This document shows positions 39,629-49,017 of a stretch of 64,000 bases of DNA, piece by piece. Under the pieces are notes generated by a model. It did not search any database and was not told where the DNA came from. It worked only from the letters and a program-made list of their open reading frames with translations. A program made the position numbers and the translations under genes. The stretch spans positions 1 to 64,000 of the forward strand of contig NZ_VNWP01000012.1 in the NCBI RefSeq assembly GCF_014224355.1, in the 5' to 3' direction. This DNA is from Synechococcus sp. BSA11S. Lineage in GTDB: Bacteria; Cyanobacteriota; Cyanobacteriia; PCC-6307; Cyanobiaceae. Within the stretch, counting starts at the first letter, position 1, and each line of letters starts with the position of its first letter.

Positions 39629-39979
39629 ATGCCCCCCCCGACCCCGAAGACCATCCGTGCCGGCGACCTGCAGCAACGGCTGCTCGCCGGCGAACCGCTG
39701 CTGCTGGTGGACGTGCGGGAACCGGCCGAACTGGCCATGGCTTCCCTGCAGCACCCGGTGCTGCATCTGCCCCTGAGCAGCTCCAGCGAATGGGTCGGGC
39801 GGCTCGATGAGCTGATCGAGCGGGACCGCACCGTGGTGGTGCTCTGCCATGCGGGGATTCGCAGCTGGCAGTTCGCCTGCTGGTTGATGGAGGCCCAGGG
39901 CTACGCCGACGTGCTCAACCTGCAGGGGGGCATCGAGGCCTGGAGCGTGGAGGTGGATCCCTCGGTTCCCCGCTACTGA
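39629..39979 (+). CDS. Rhodanese-like domain protein
   Basis: 116 residues. A single rhodanese domain: LLVDVREPAEL, VVVLCHAGIRSWQFACWL with active cysteine C73 in a six-residue loop, and LNLQGGIEAWS. It may move sulfur or reduce disulfides. ATG start. It is divergent from the DUF3352 gene. Confidence 0.9.
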   Translation: MPPPTPKTIRAGDLQQRLLAGEPLLLVDVREPAELAMASLQHPVLHLPLSSSSEWVGRLDELIERDRTVVVLCHAGIRSWQFACWLMEAQGYADVLNLQGGIEAWSVEVDPSVPRY

Positions 39980-40054
39980 AGCTGAGCCCGAGCAATCCGA
40001 CTGAACGATGGAGGTTCTTCCTTACCATCGGCTCCACACACTGCACACCCGCAT

Positions 40055-41056
40055 GTGATCGCCCTGCCCCACCGCCAGCAGCAGGTGTTGAAGGCCACGG
40101 TGCATCACTACGTCGACACCGTGGAGCCAGTGGGAAGCAGCACCTTGATCCGTCGCTTCGGCTTGCCGGCCAGCCCCGCCACCGTGCGCTCCACCATGGG
40201 GGCGCTTGAGCAGCGGGGCCTGTTGCTGCAGCCCCACACCTCAGCCGGACGCATCCCCAGCCAGCAGGGCTACCGCCTCTACGTGGATGCTCTGTTGCCC
40301 CCTCCAGGGGCCGGGGCGCTGCAGCTCCAGCGGGAATTGCTGGGTCTGAGCCTGCAGTGGGCGGCTCTGGATGATCTGCTGCTGCATCTGGCCCGTCGAC
40401 TGGCCGATCTCACCGGCCTGATGAGCCTGATCAGCCGACCCCAGCGGGCCGAGTCCCGCCTGCAGGCGGTTCGCCTGGTGCCCAACGGTGAGCGGCTGCT
40501 GGTGCTGCTGGTGGAGAACGCCCTGGTGGCCAGCAGCCTCAACCTGCGTCTCCCCCCTGGAGCCAGCCTGGAGCTGCCAGCCCTGGAGGGATGGCTGCAG
40601 TCGGAACTGGAACGGTCACCAGGTGGACTGATCCGCTGGGAGTGCCTCCCCTCCCAGCTGCGCACCAGTGGCGGCCTCCTGCGTCAGGCCCTGCGCAGCC
40701 ATCGCCAGGCCCGCGGCGTGGATGGGGATGGAACCGTTGTGGTAGGCATGGGCGGGCTGCTGGCCCAGCCCGAATTCAGCCGCAGCTCCGATCTGAGGCC
40801 GCTGCTGCAGCTGGTGGAGGAGGAGCCGCTCTGCCTGCTCCGCCCCGCGCGGAAGCAGGAGGCGGAGGGGATCTGGATCGGGGCGGAGCATCCCCATCCC
40901 GCCCTGCTCCGCTGCGCCGTGGTCAGGGCCAGCTACCGCGCCGGAGACGGGAGTGAAGGCCAGGTGGCTCTGCTGGGGCCGATGCGCATGGCCTATGCCA
41001 CAGCGCTCTCAGCGGTGCGCTCGGTGGCCTCTAGCCTGCAGCGTCTTCTCAGCTGA
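40055..41056 (+). CDS. hrcA: Heat-inducible transcription repressor HrcA
   Basis: 333 residues from GTG. Winged-helix N-terminus (LPHRQQQVLKATVHHYVDTVEPVGS, PATVRSTMGALEQRGLL, PHTSAGRIPSQQGYR) is diagnostic of HrcA, which represses groESL by binding CIRCE. The C-terminal part holds LGPMRMAYATALSAVRSVASSL. I see no CIRCE operator before this gene; a TACCAT -10-like box lies at 40023-40028. The protease gene follows 12 bp later. Confidence 0.9.
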   Translation: MIALPHRQQQVLKATVHHYVDTVEPVGSSTLIRRFGLPASPATVRSTMGALEQRGLLLQPHTSAGRIPSQQGYRLYVDALLPPPGAGALQLQRELLGLSLQWAALDDLLLHLARRLADLTGLMSLISRPQRAESRLQAVRLVPNGERLLVLLVENALVASSLNLRLPPGASLELPALEGWLQSELERSPGGLIRWECLPSQLRTSGGLLRQALRSHRQARGVDGDGTVVVGMGGLLAQPEFSRSSDLRPLLQLVEEEPLCLLRPARKQEAEGIWIGAEHPHPALLRCAVVRASYRAGDGSEGQVALLGPMRMAYATALSAVRSVASSLQRLLS

Positions 41057-41068
41057 GGCCCCTGGGTC

Positions 41069-41866
41069 ATGACCTATTGCGTCGGGTTCTGGCTTCAGGA
41101 CGGCCTGGTGATGGCGTCCGACTCCCGGACCAACGCCGGTGTCGACTACATCTCGTCTTACCGGAAGCTGCACATCTTCGAGCCGGCTCCCGACCGGCTG
41201 TTCATGCTCCTGGCCGCAGGCAACCTGGCCACGACCCAGGCTGTGATCAACCAGATCCAACGCGACCTGAACCGGGCCCGTCGACCCTCGGTGGGACTGG
41301 GGAGACCTAGCCCTGACCCGGGCCCCAGGCACCATGACCTGCTCAGCGCCAGCTACCTGTTCGAGGTGGCCGCCTACATCGGCCGGCTGAGCGTGGAGGT
41401 GCAGACCGAGAACCACTCGGCCCTGCACCAGGTGGGTGCCAGCGGCGAGGCCAGCTTCATCCTCGGCGGCCAGATCCTCGGCCAGCCCCATGCCCTCTAC
41501 CTGATCTATCCCCAGGGCAACGCGATCATGGCCACGCCGGAAACACCTTTCCTGCAGATCGGCGAGAGCAAGTACGGCAAGCCACCGCTCGATTCCGTGG
41601 GGCACTGCCGGATGTCGCTGGAGGACGCGGCACGGCTCTGCCTGGTGTCGCAGGTGATCACCCGCCGCTCCAACCTCACCGTGGGCCCGCCCTTCGAGGT
41701 GGCGCTCTACCCCCGCGACAGCATGGCGGTGTCGCATCACCAGAGGCTGGAGCGGGGTGCCCGCGAAATCTCTGAGATCAACCGAATCTGGATCGAGAGC
41801 CAGCGCCAGGCGATGCAGAGCCTTCCCCGCTTCCCCTGGGAGCAGGCCAGGGAACCCGTGGTCTGA
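41069..41866 (+). CDS. Anbu-type proteasome-like protease
   Basis: 265 residues. MTYCVGFWLQDGLVMASDSRTNAGVDYISSYRK is a typical Ntn-hydrolase start, with the candidate nucleophile T2 exposed by Met removal and D18/K33-like partners. FILGGQILGQPHALYLIYPQGN and FLQIGESKYGKP follow. This fits the Anbu family, ancestral-looking proteasome/HslV relatives. Its substrates and mode of use are poorly known. It is probably co-transcribed with hrcA. The usual neighbours of Anbu (transglutaminase-like, alpha-E, ATP-grasp genes) are absent here. Confidence 0.85.
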   Translation: MTYCVGFWLQDGLVMASDSRTNAGVDYISSYRKLHIFEPAPDRLFMLLAAGNLATTQAVINQIQRDLNRARRPSVGLGRPSPDPGPRHHDLLSASYLFEVAAYIGRLSVEVQTENHSALHQVGASGEASFILGGQILGQPHALYLIYPQGNAIMATPETPFLQIGESKYGKPPLDSVGHCRMSLEDAARLCLVSQVITRRSNLTVGPPFEVALYPRDSMAVSHHQRLERGAREISEINRIWIESQRQAMQSLPRFPWEQAREPVV

Positions 41867-41879
41867 ATTGCCCCCACGA

Positions 41880-43160
41880 TCAACCGCCGGCCAGCTGATC
41901 CCCCAGGCGCTCAGCCACGGTGGTCACATCCTTGTCGCCGCGGCCCGAGAGGTTGATCACCAGCTCGGTGCCCGGCGCCAGGGTGGGACAGAGCTGTTCG
42001 AGCCAGGCGAAGGCGTGGGCCGTCTCCAGGGCCGGGATGATCCCTTCGAGCAGGCTGAGCCGTTGCAGGGCCTCGAGGGCCTCCTGGTCGGTGACGGCGG
42101 CATACTCGGCCCGGCCCAGCTCCTGCAGGTAACTGTGTTCGGGCCCCACTCCCGGGTAGTCGAGACCGGCGCTGATCGAGTGGGCCTCCTGCACCTGCCC
42201 CTGTTCGTCCTGCAGCAGCAGGCTCATGGCGCCGTGCAGCACCCCGAGGCGGCCCTCGGTGATCGTGGCCGCGTGACGGCCCGTGGCCACACCGTCGCCG
42301 GCGGCCTCGACACCGATCAGGCGGACGGAAGTGTCGCTCACAAAGGGGTGGAACAACCCCATGGCATTGGAGCCCCCACCCACGCAGGCCAGCAGCACAT
42401 CGGGAAGGCGGTTGAAGGCCGCCTGGCACTGGACCTTGGTTTCCTCGCCGATCACCGCGTGAAAATCCCGCACCAGCATCGGGTAGGGGTGGGGTCCGGC
42501 CACCGACCCCAGGATGTAATGGGTGGTCTCCACGTTGGTGACCCAGTCGCGGATCGCCTCACTGGTGGCGTCCTTGAGGGTGGCGGTGCCGGCGGTGACC
42601 GGTTGCACCGTGGCCCCCAGCAGACGCATGCGGAACACATTCAGGGCCTGACGGCGCATGTCCTCGGCGCCCATGTAGATCACGCACTCCAGACCGAAGC
42701 GGGCACAGACTGTGGCGGTGGCCACGCCGTGCTGGCCGGCGCCGGTTTCGGCGATGATCCGCTGCTTGCCCATGCGCAGGGCCAGCAGGGCCTGCCCGAG
42801 CGCGTTGTTGATCTTGTGGGCACCCGTGTGGTTGAGGTCCTCGCGCTTCAGCCAGATGCGGGGACCCCCTTCGGGGCGGCGGTAGTGGGCGCTCAGCCGC
42901 TCCGCCTCGTAGAGCGGGGAGGGGCGACCCACATAGGTTTTGAGCAGGTGATCGAGGCGACTGGTGAAGGCAGGATCCTTCCAGGCCTCAGCCGCCGCCG
43001 CCTCCAGTTCCGCCAGGGCGGGCATCAGGGTTTCGGGCACGTACTGGCCGCCGTAGCGCCCGAATCGACCGAGCGCATTGGGACGAGCCTCCTTTTCCAG
43101 GGCAGCAGCGCCTGGGGGAGCAGCGGAATCCTGCGGGATCGGGGGGAGGGTGCTCGTCAC
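41880..43160 (-). CDS. trpB: Tryptophan synthase beta chain
   Basis: 426 residues from GTG. PLP lysine is in [14 protein letters not shown], with [13 protein letters not shown], the phosphate-binding [10 protein letters not shown], and [12 protein letters not shown]. It condenses indole and serine to tryptophan. The first 28 residues ([20 protein letters not shown]) are a Pro/Ala-rich variable tail. No other trp genes are close, as common in cyanobacteria. Confidence 0.95.
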   Translation of the reverse strand: MTSTLPPIPQDSAAPPGAAALEKEARPNALGRFGRYGGQYVPETLMPALAELEAAAAEAWKDPAFTSRLDHLLKTYVGRPSPLYEAERLSAHYRRPEGGPRIWLKREDLNHTGAHKINNALGQALLALRMGKQRIIAETGAGQHGVATATVCARFGLECVIYMGAEDMRRQALNVFRMRLLGATVQPVTAGTATLKDATSEAIRDWVTNVETTHYILGSVAGPHPYPMLVRDFHAVIGEETKVQCQAAFNRLPDVLLACVGGGSNAMGLFHPFVSDTSVRLIGVEAAGDGVATGRHAATITEGRLGVLHGAMSLLLQDEQGQVQEAHSISAGLDYPGVGPEHSYLQELGRAEYAAVTDQEALEALQRLSLLEGIIPALETAHAFAWLEQLCPTLAPGTELVINLSGRGDKDVTTVAERLGDQLAGG

Positions 43161-43185
43161 CGGTGGTCGATCGGGGTGCCTCAGC

Positions 43186-43446
43186 CTAGGAAGCGGGCCG
43201 CGGCGGCACCGGCGGCGGCGGCAGGGTCCAGAGGTCCCCTTCAGCGGAGCGGGCCGGCAGCGGCGGCCAACCCTGGGGCTCGTCGATGCGCGGACGCGCT
43301 GCAGGATCGCGGCAGGGGGGGGCCTCCACCATCGAGAAACTGAGGGACTGGGCGTCGGGACCCGGCACCGGAATGCAGGCGGGCGCTTCCGGGCGGGGGT
43401 TCAGGTCCAGGCGCAGCATCTCGAAGCGGAGGGGCGGCAGATCCAT
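43186..43446 (-). CDS. Small Pro-rich hypothetical protein
   Basis: 86 residues from ATG 43446: [20 protein letters not shown], then [15 protein letters not shown] and a Pro-rich end ([10 protein letters not shown]). No domain recognised. It sits 25 bp before trpB on the same strand, in the gap opposite the SUI1 gene start. The amino-acid order in the first 45 residues looks protein-like rather than a shadow frame, but the tail is low complexity. Could be a chance frame. Confidence 0.42.
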   Translation of the reverse strand: MDLPPLRFEMLRLDLNPRPEAPACIPVPGPDAQSLSFSMVEAPPCRDPAARPRIDEPQGWPPLPARSAEGDLWTLPPPPVPPRPAS

Positions 43447-43493
43447 TGGTTCATGGGTGCGCTGTGATGGGAGGCGTAGCGGCAACGGGCGCC

Positions 43494-43820
43494 ATGGGCA
43501 AGGGTGGCTGGCAGGAATTCAGCAGCGTGGCGAGCACCGCCCGGCCGCAGGACCCGGCGGCAGCGGCCAGCCCGCGTCCGCAGCAACGGGTGCGGGTGCA
43601 GCGCACCAAGGCGGGCAAGGGCGGCAAGACCGTGACGGCCATCACCGGTCTGGATCTCAGCGAGGCGGAGGGCCGGGCGTTGCTCAAGCGCCTCAAGGCC
43701 ACCGCCGGCAGCGGCGGCACCCTGAAAGATGGGGTGATCCAGCTCCAGGGCGATCAGGTGGCCCCCTGCCTGGAGACCCTCACGGCGGAGGGCTTCCGGC
43801 CGAAGCAGGCCGGCGGTTAG
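43494..43820 (+). CDS. SUI1/eIF1-like translation factor (YciH family)
   Basis: 108 residues. The SUI1 domain is C-terminal: VRVQRTKAGKGGKTVTAITGL, LLKRLKATAGSGGTLKDGVIQLQGDQ, LTAEGFRPKQAGG. Bacterial YciH proteins influence start-site fidelity at the ribosome. ATG 43494 (MGKGGWQEF) is preferred; upstream starts add non-conserved residues. cysC follows after 61 bp. Confidence 0.9.
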   Translation: MGKGGWQEFSSVASTARPQDPAAAASPRPQQRVRVQRTKAGKGGKTVTAITGLDLSEAEGRALLKRLKATAGSGGTLKDGVIQLQGDQVAPCLETLTAEGFRPKQAGG

Positions 43821-43881
43821 GCCACCTGCCGCTGGAGGGTGAGAACATCCCCTCAGCAACATCCCTGTGTCCGCTCCGTCG

Positions 43882-44505
43882 ATGACCAGCTCCCCCACCG
43901 AGAACAAAGCCACCAACGTCGTCTGGCATGAGGCCTCGGTGAACCGAGACTCCCGCGCCCACCAGCGGGGCCACCGCAGCGCCATTCTCTGGTTCACGGG
44001 GCTCTCCGGCGCGGGGAAGAGCACCCTGGCCAATGCCGTGAACGAGCAGCTGTTCCAGCGCGGTCTCGCCACCTATGTTCTCGACGGCGACAACGTGCGC
44101 CACGGGCTCTGCAAGGACCTGGGCTTCTCCGATGCCGACAGGGAGGAGAACATCCGGCGCATCGGTGAAGTGGCCAAGCTCTTCCTTGATGCCGGCGTGA
44201 TCACTCTCACGGCCTTCGTGTCGCCGTTCCGGGCCGATCGCGAACGGGCCCGGGCCCTGGTGGAGCCTGGCGACTTCATCGAGATCCACTGCGCCGCCGA
44301 GCTGGCGGTCTGTGAGCAGCGGGATCCCAAGGGGCTCTACGCCAAGGCCCGCGCCGGTGTGATCAAGGAGTTCACCGGCATCTCCAGCCCCTATGAAGCG
44401 CCTGAGTCGCCCGAGCTGCGGGTGGATACCGGCGGCAGCCTTGAGGAGAACGTGGCTCAGGTGATCAGCCACCTGGAGGGTCAGGGGCTGATCGCTGCGG
44501 GATGA
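43882..44505 (+). CDS. cysC: Adenylylsulfate kinase
   Basis: 207 residues. P-loop GLSGAGKST at 40-48, then YVLDGDNVRHGLCKDLGFSDADREENIRR and KGLYAKARAGVIKEFTGISSPYE. It phosphorylates APS to PAPS for sulfate assimilation and sulfation. A GTG at 43867 would add five residues. The last 41 bases overlap the 3' end of the opposing AI-2E gene. Confidence 0.94.
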   Translation: MTSSPTENKATNVVWHEASVNRDSRAHQRGHRSAILWFTGLSGAGKSTLANAVNEQLFQRGLATYVLDGDNVRHGLCKDLGFSDADREENIRRIGEVAKLFLDAGVITLTAFVSPFRADRERARALVEPGDFIEIHCAAELAVCEQRDPKGLYAKARAGVIKEFTGISSPYEAPESPELRVDTGGSLEENVAQVISHLEGQGLIAAG

Positions 44506-45604
44506 GCGCCGGGGCGCTGGCTCCCAGCAGGGGCGCTGGTTCCGGATCCGGCAGGCCCAGGCGACGGGCCACCTCATCGAGGAAGGCCTTCAGACAGCTG
44601 GCCACCGGGACCGCCAGCAGCAGGCCCAGCAGATCACCGAACCCCAGCAGACTGCCAACCCTGGCTCCGACAGGCAGGCTGAGCAACAGCCAGGCGGGCT
44701 GGAGGCCCACGATCTGACCCATCAGCCGGGGCTGGATCACCTGGTCCACCACCTGACCCACGGTGATCGCCGCCGCCAGCACCTCCAGGGCGGTGCGGAG
44801 ATCCTCCAGGCCCAGCAGCAGACTCACCAGCACGATCGTGATGGCGCTGGCGTAGGGAATCAGGGTGGTGAACCCGATCGCCACCGCGAACAGCACGCCA
44901 TAGGGGATCCCCAGCAGGGTGAAGACAACGATCTGGGCCGCGCTCAGGATCAGCGCCAGGATCACCTGACCGCCGAAATACCCCCTGAAGGTGCGGTTCA
45001 CGGTGCCGAGCACCATCTCCCTCCAGCTCGCCGGCAACCAGCGGGCCAGCCCCCGGCTGATCGACTCGCCGCCGAGGAGCAGGAAAATGGCCAGCACGAT
45101 CACGATCAGGGTGTTGATCGTGAGGGTGAGCGTGGCTCCGAGCAGCCCCAGCAGCTTCTGGCTCAGCTGTGAGGCGAACTGGGTGGAGCGGGTGAGCAGG
45201 GCACTGCTCAGATCACCGAAATCCGCCGGCAGGCCATGCTCCACCGCCCAGGTCTGGGCCTGGTTGAGCAGGGTTTCCGCCTCCACCAGCCAACCCGGCA
45301 GCGCCGTGATCAGATCAGCCAGTTGCTCCACCAGCAGGGGGATGATCCAGAGGGCCACCAGCACAAGCACCAGCAGGCCGAGGCCAAGCACCAGCGCAAG
45401 GGCCAGCGGCCGGGGCAGACCACGGCCCGTCAGCCAGCGGCTGGGCAGGTCGAGCAGAAATGCGATCAGCGCGGCACTGAGGAACAGCGCCGGAAACGGG
45501 GCCAGCGGCAACAGCAGCTGACGCAGCACCCAGAAATTGAGCACCAGCAGGGGCAAGGCCAGGCCAAGCCGCTGCCAGCGGGTGAATGGAGCCGGGCGGA
45601 TCAT
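44465..45604 (-). CDS. AI-2E family transporter
   Basis: 379 residues with about eight membrane helices. ALIAFLLDLPSRWLTGRGLPR, the central soluble stretch with LLARSTQF-like helices, IPYGVLFAVAIGFTTLIPYASAI and RLMGQIVGLQPAWLLLSLPVGA are family motifs (PF01594). Members include autoinducer exporters and Na+/H+ antiporters, so the substrate is open. ATG overlaps the stop of the glycosyltransferase gene by four bases. Confidence 0.85.
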   Translation of the reverse strand: MIRPAPFTRWQRLGLALPLLVLNFWVLRQLLLPLAPFPALFLSAALIAFLLDLPSRWLTGRGLPRPLALALVLGLGLLVLVLVALWIIPLLVEQLADLITALPGWLVEAETLLNQAQTWAVEHGLPADFGDLSSALLTRSTQFASQLSQKLLGLLGATLTLTINTLIVIVLAIFLLLGGESISRGLARWLPASWREMVLGTVNRTFRGYFGGQVILALILSAAQIVVFTLLGIPYGVLFAVAIGFTTLIPYASAITIVLVSLLLGLEDLRTALEVLAAAITVGQVVDQVIQPRLMGQIVGLQPAWLLLSLPVGARVGSLLGFGDLLGLLLAVPVASCLKAFLDEVARRLGLPDPEPAPLLGASAPALIPQRSAPDPPGG

Positions 45605-47160
45605 GGCGAGGGAGCCTCACCCGCCGGGTTCGGGGCTGCTTGGTCCAGGGGCTTCACCTGCCGGCGGAACACCTCCAGGCCGGAGTCGGGCACCGGCACC
45701 TCGATCAACTGCAGCCACCCCGGGATCAGGGCCTCGACCCGCCCACCGGGCACATCACCGGGTTGCACCGAGAGGCCACGATCGATCATCACCACGCGCC
45801 GCAGGGGTGGACGCACCTCAATGCTGTCCTTGTGCTGATCGAGCACCAGATCAGCCTCGCCATGGTCGTAGGCGGGGAGGTGCACCGAGGGCAGTCGGTA
45901 GGGACGGCGGTTGGAGCGGCCGGTGACCACCACCAGGGTGGTGGCGGGATCAAAGCGTTTCGCGGCCCGGACGGCCAGGCCCCAGTCGTGATCGTAGGAG
46001 CGCAGATTCTCCAGAAAGCGATCGCCTGGCACCAGCAGGAAAAGGGCGCATTGGAGCACCATCACCAGCAGCAGAGGCCTGGGCCAGCGCAGGGCGCCCC
46101 TCCCGTCGGCCCGTTCGGCCAGGCGGGCCGCCACCAGCAGCAGCAGCGCCGGCAGGAACGTGGTGGCATGACCCATGCGGGTGAAATGCACCAGCAGCAG
46201 ATAGAACGCCGAGGGGAGCACCCAGAGGGCGATGAACCAGCGCCGCCAGAGCCGCTCCTCCCGGGGGAGCGGCCCGGGGCTCTTCGCGGCCGGTCCGGCC
46301 CAGCTGGTTCCAAGGGCCAGGCCCAGACCTGCCGGAGCCGTGAGCGCCACGGTGCGGATCAGCAGCCAGCCATTGCCCAGCACCCCGCGGTCGGAAGCCT
46401 GCTGGGTATGGGCCCGCTTCCAGGCCATCAACTGCGACCAGTAGAGCTCCAGGCCTCCTGCCTCCTCGAGAAAGGCCTGCCCCCACCACACCAGCACCCC
46501 GAGACCGAGCGCCACGCCCAGCTGCAACCTCCAGGCCTCGAGGCCTCCTCGTCGCCAGCCCCTGAGGCAGCACACCAGCACCAGAGGCAGGAGGAACAGG
46601 GGGGTGTTGGGACGGATGCCTCCAGCGGTGGCCATCAGCAAGGCGAGGGGAAGCACGAAACGCCGGTCGCCCTCAGCCACGAACCAGGCGCAGCAGGCGA
46701 TCGCCATCACCCAGCCCAGTTCGGTCCCGTAGCTCAGGGGTTGGCTGGCATAGAACCAGAGCAGGGGGCTGCTGAACAGCAGCACCACCATCCACCAGGC
46801 GGCCCGCTGGCCTGCCCAGCGCCGGGCCAGGATCCAGCCGAAGGGCAGCGCCGCGGCCGACACCAGCGCGTTCACCAACTCCAGGGCCGCCACCCCGTTG
46901 CCTCCGGTGAGCGGCAGGCTCAGCCGTCCTAGACTGATCAACCACCAGAAACAACCGGGCAGGTGGGGTTGGTGGCGATCGAGGTCAAAGTCGGTGAGGG
47001 CCAGCACGAAATTGCCCGCATCCCAGGCCTGCACCAGCTCCGTGCGGGTGAGCCAGCGGCTCAGGGCTCCGGCGACAAACAGCAGCAGCCACCAGATCCA
47101 GGGGGCCGCCGGCGGCCGTCTTTGCGCCAACGGCGCCGCTGTCGAACTTGACTCCACCAT
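45601..47160 (-). CDS. GT39/ArnT-like membrane glycosyltransferase family protein
   Basis: 519 residues with about 10-12 membrane helices. The first periplasmic loop has WDAGNFVLALTDFDLDRHQPHLPG, whose acidic residue fits the catalytic Asp of GT-C enzymes such as PMT/ArnT; the last 130 residues are soluble (VVVTGRSNRRPYRLPSVHLPAYDHGEADLVL). It probably moves a sugar from a lipid carrier. The acceptor is unknown. Start ATG is three bases after purE, giving an operon purE-GT39-AI-2E exporter. Confidence 0.75.
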   Translation of the reverse strand: MVESSSTAAPLAQRRPPAAPWIWWLLLFVAGALSRWLTRTELVQAWDAGNFVLALTDFDLDRHQPHLPGCFWWLISLGRLSLPLTGGNGVAALELVNALVSAAALPFGWILARRWAGQRAAWWMVVLLFSSPLLWFYASQPLSYGTELGWVMAIACCAWFVAEGDRRFVLPLALLMATAGGIRPNTPLFLLPLVLVCCLRGWRRGGLEAWRLQLGVALGLGVLVWWGQAFLEEAGGLELYWSQLMAWKRAHTQQASDRGVLGNGWLLIRTVALTAPAGLGLALGTSWAGPAAKSPGPLPREERLWRRWFIALWVLPSAFYLLLVHFTRMGHATTFLPALLLLVAARLAERADGRGALRWPRPLLLVMVLQCALFLLVPGDRFLENLRSYDHDWGLAVRAAKRFDPATTLVVVTGRSNRRPYRLPSVHLPAYDHGEADLVLDQHKDSIEVRPPLRRVVMIDRGLSVQPGDVPGGRVEALIPGWLQLIEVPVPDSGLEVFRRQVKPLDQAAPNPAGEAPSP

Positions 47161-47163
47161 CCT

Positions 47164-47673
47164 TCAGACCTCCATGGCGTCCAGGTAAGCCGCGCTGCCG
47201 AGTTCCTGGAGGCGGGCATCCTTGGCGCGAACCTGGTCGTGAAGCCCCAGGCGATGCTGCCTGAGTCGCTCCGCCAGGGCCGGATCCGCCGTGGCCAGGA
47301 TCTGGGCTGCCAGCAGACCGGCGTTGGTGCCATTGCCGATCGCCACCGTGGCCACGGGGATTCCGGCCGGCATCTGCACGATCGAATGGAGTGAATCCAC
47401 CCCCGAGAGAGCCCGGCTCACCACCGGCACCCCGATCACCGGCAGGATGGTGAGCGCTGCCACCATCCCGGGGAGATGGGCGGCACCGCCAGCCCCCGCC
47501 ACGATCACCTTGAGCCCACGGCTGGCGGCCGATTCGGCGAACTCCACCATTTCCTTGGGAGTGCGGTGGGCCGAGAGCACCCGCACCTCCACGCTCACCC
47601 CGAAGCCCTCGAGCACGTCCACCGCGGGCTGCATCGTGGGCAGGTCGGAATCACTGCCCATCACCACCGCCAC
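47164..47673 (-). CDS. purE: N5-carboxyaminoimidazole ribonucleotide mutase
   Basis: 169 residues. [10 protein letters not shown] and [13 protein letters not shown] form the PurE active site; [16 protein letters not shown] and [26 protein letters not shown] follow. It converts N5-CAIR to CAIR in purine synthesis. I take GTG 47673 with GGAGGG six bases before it; the frame runs much farther upstream but only as antisense to nagA. Confidence 0.92.
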   Translation of the reverse strand: MAVVMGSDSDLPTMQPAVDVLEGFGVSVEVRVLSAHRTPKEMVEFAESAASRGLKVIVAGAGGAAHLPGMVAALTILPVIGVPVVSRALSGVDSLHSIVQMPAGIPVATVAIGNGTNAGLLAAQILATADPALAERLRQHRLGLHDQVRAKDARLQELGSAAYLDAMEV

Positions 47674-47814
47674 GCGCCCTCCCCCGGCGGGAGGTCCCGC
47701 AGCCGGGGAGGCGTCAGCAACGGCATGGGGGATGGGTTCGCGGGTCAATTCAGGGAGCGCCGGTGGCCATGCGGCGAGGATGGCATCCTCTTCGCCCGTT
47801 CGCACCCGGAGCCG

Positions 47815-48990
47815 ATGCCCGTGCGCTGGATCAGCAACGTCCGTCTGCCCCACACGTCGCGCTGCAGTCACGGATCCGGGCGGCGCTGGCGCCTGGGGGT
47901 GGACGCGCAGGGCCTGATCACGCGGGTGCTGCCGCTGGAGCGGGGCAGCTGCGCCGCCGGCGACGACTGGGGCGGAGACTGGCTCAGCCCCGCCGGCGTG
48001 GACCTGCAGATCAATGGAGGTCTGGGGCTGGCCTTTCCTGAGCTGGGGCCTGCCGACCTGCCACGGCTGCTGGAGCTGCTTGATCTGCTCTGGGCCGATG
48101 GTGTGGAGGCGATCAGCCCCACCCTGGTGACCTGCGGCGTGGAGCCCCTGCGCCAGGCCCTTGCCGTCCTGCAACAGGCCCGGCTGGAGCACAGGCCCGG
48201 GCGCTGCCAGCTGCTGGGTGCCCACCTGGAGGGCCCGTTCCTGGCCGCCGCGCGGCGCGGTGCCCATCCAGCCCACCACCTGGCGGCCCCCAGCCTCGAG
48301 GCCCTGAACGAGCGAATCAAGGGTTTCGAAGCGGAGATCGCCCTGGTGACCCTGGCCCCCGAACTGGAGGGGGCTGAGGCGGTGATCGACGCCTTGCGGC
48401 AACAGGGAATCGTGGTGAGCCTGGGTCACAGCGCTGCAACGGAGGCCCAGGCCGAGTGGGCCTTCTCCAAGGGGGTCGGCATGCTCACCCATGCCTTCAA
48501 TGCCATGGCCGACCTGCACCGTCGAGCCCCGGGTCCGGTGGCGGCGGCGGTGCTGCGCGGTGATGTGGCCCTGGGGCTGATCGCCGATGGGGTCCATGTG
48601 GCACCGTCGATGACGGTGCTGCTGCAACGGCTGGCCCCCGAGCAGGTGCTGCTGGTGAGCGATGCGCTTGGGCCCTACGGCCTCAAGGAGGGTCGCCACA
48701 GCTGGGATGAGCGGGTACTGCTGGTGGAGGACGGCAGTTGCCGGCTGGAGGACGGCACCCTGGCGGGCGTGACCCTGCCCCTGCTGGAGGGGGTGACGCG
48801 GCTGGCCCGCTGGAGCGGCGAACCGGGGCGAGCGATCGCAGCGGCCACCCTGGTGCCCCGGCGGGTGCTCGGGGAGCGGCGCACGCTGCCGCAGCTGCTG
48901 CGGGGACGCCCCCTGGCCGAGACCCTGCGCTGGTCTGTGGGGGCGGACGGAGACCTGCGCTGGCGTCGTTGGCCCGAAGCGGCTCCTTAA
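47815..48990 (+). CDS. nagA: N-acetylglucosamine-6-phosphate deacetylase family protein
   Basis: 391 residues. Metal and substrate motifs are in order: [54 protein letters not shown] and [10 protein letters not shown]. It removes acetate from GlcNAc-6-P, for recycling of wall sugars. ATG 47815. Divergent from purE (141 bp). Confidence 0.9.
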   Translation: MPVRWISNVRLPHTSRCSHGSGRRWRLGVDAQGLITRVLPLERGSCAAGDDWGGDWLSPAGVDLQINGGLGLAFPELGPADLPRLLELLDLLWADGVEAISPTLVTCGVEPLRQALAVLQQARLEHRPGRCQLLGAHLEGPFLAAARRGAHPAHHLAAPSLEALNERIKGFEAEIALVTLAPELEGAEAVIDALRQQGIVVSLGHSAATEAQAEWAFSKGVGMLTHAFNAMADLHRRAPGPVAAAVLRGDVALGLIADGVHVAPSMTVLLQRLAPEQVLLVSDALGPYGLKEGRHSWDERVLLVEDGSCRLEDGTLAGVTLPLLEGVTRLARWSGEPGRAIAAATLVPRRVLGERRTLPQLLRGRPLAETLRWSVGADGDLRWRRWPEAAP

Positions 48991-48993
48991 GAT
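48988..48993 (+). promoter_or_regulatory. Candidate -10 box before chlM
   Basis: TAAGAT (TANNNT) overlaps the nagA TAA stop codon and lies 25 bp before the chlM ATG. Pattern match only; no clear -35. Confidence 0.3.
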
Positions 48994-49017
48994 CCGCCCA
49001 CCCCTACCACCGCCACC

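Noticed and set aside
39980-40054. CIRCE operator before hrcA
   Set aside because: No TTAGCACTC-N9-GAGTGCTAA-like repeat is present in the gap.
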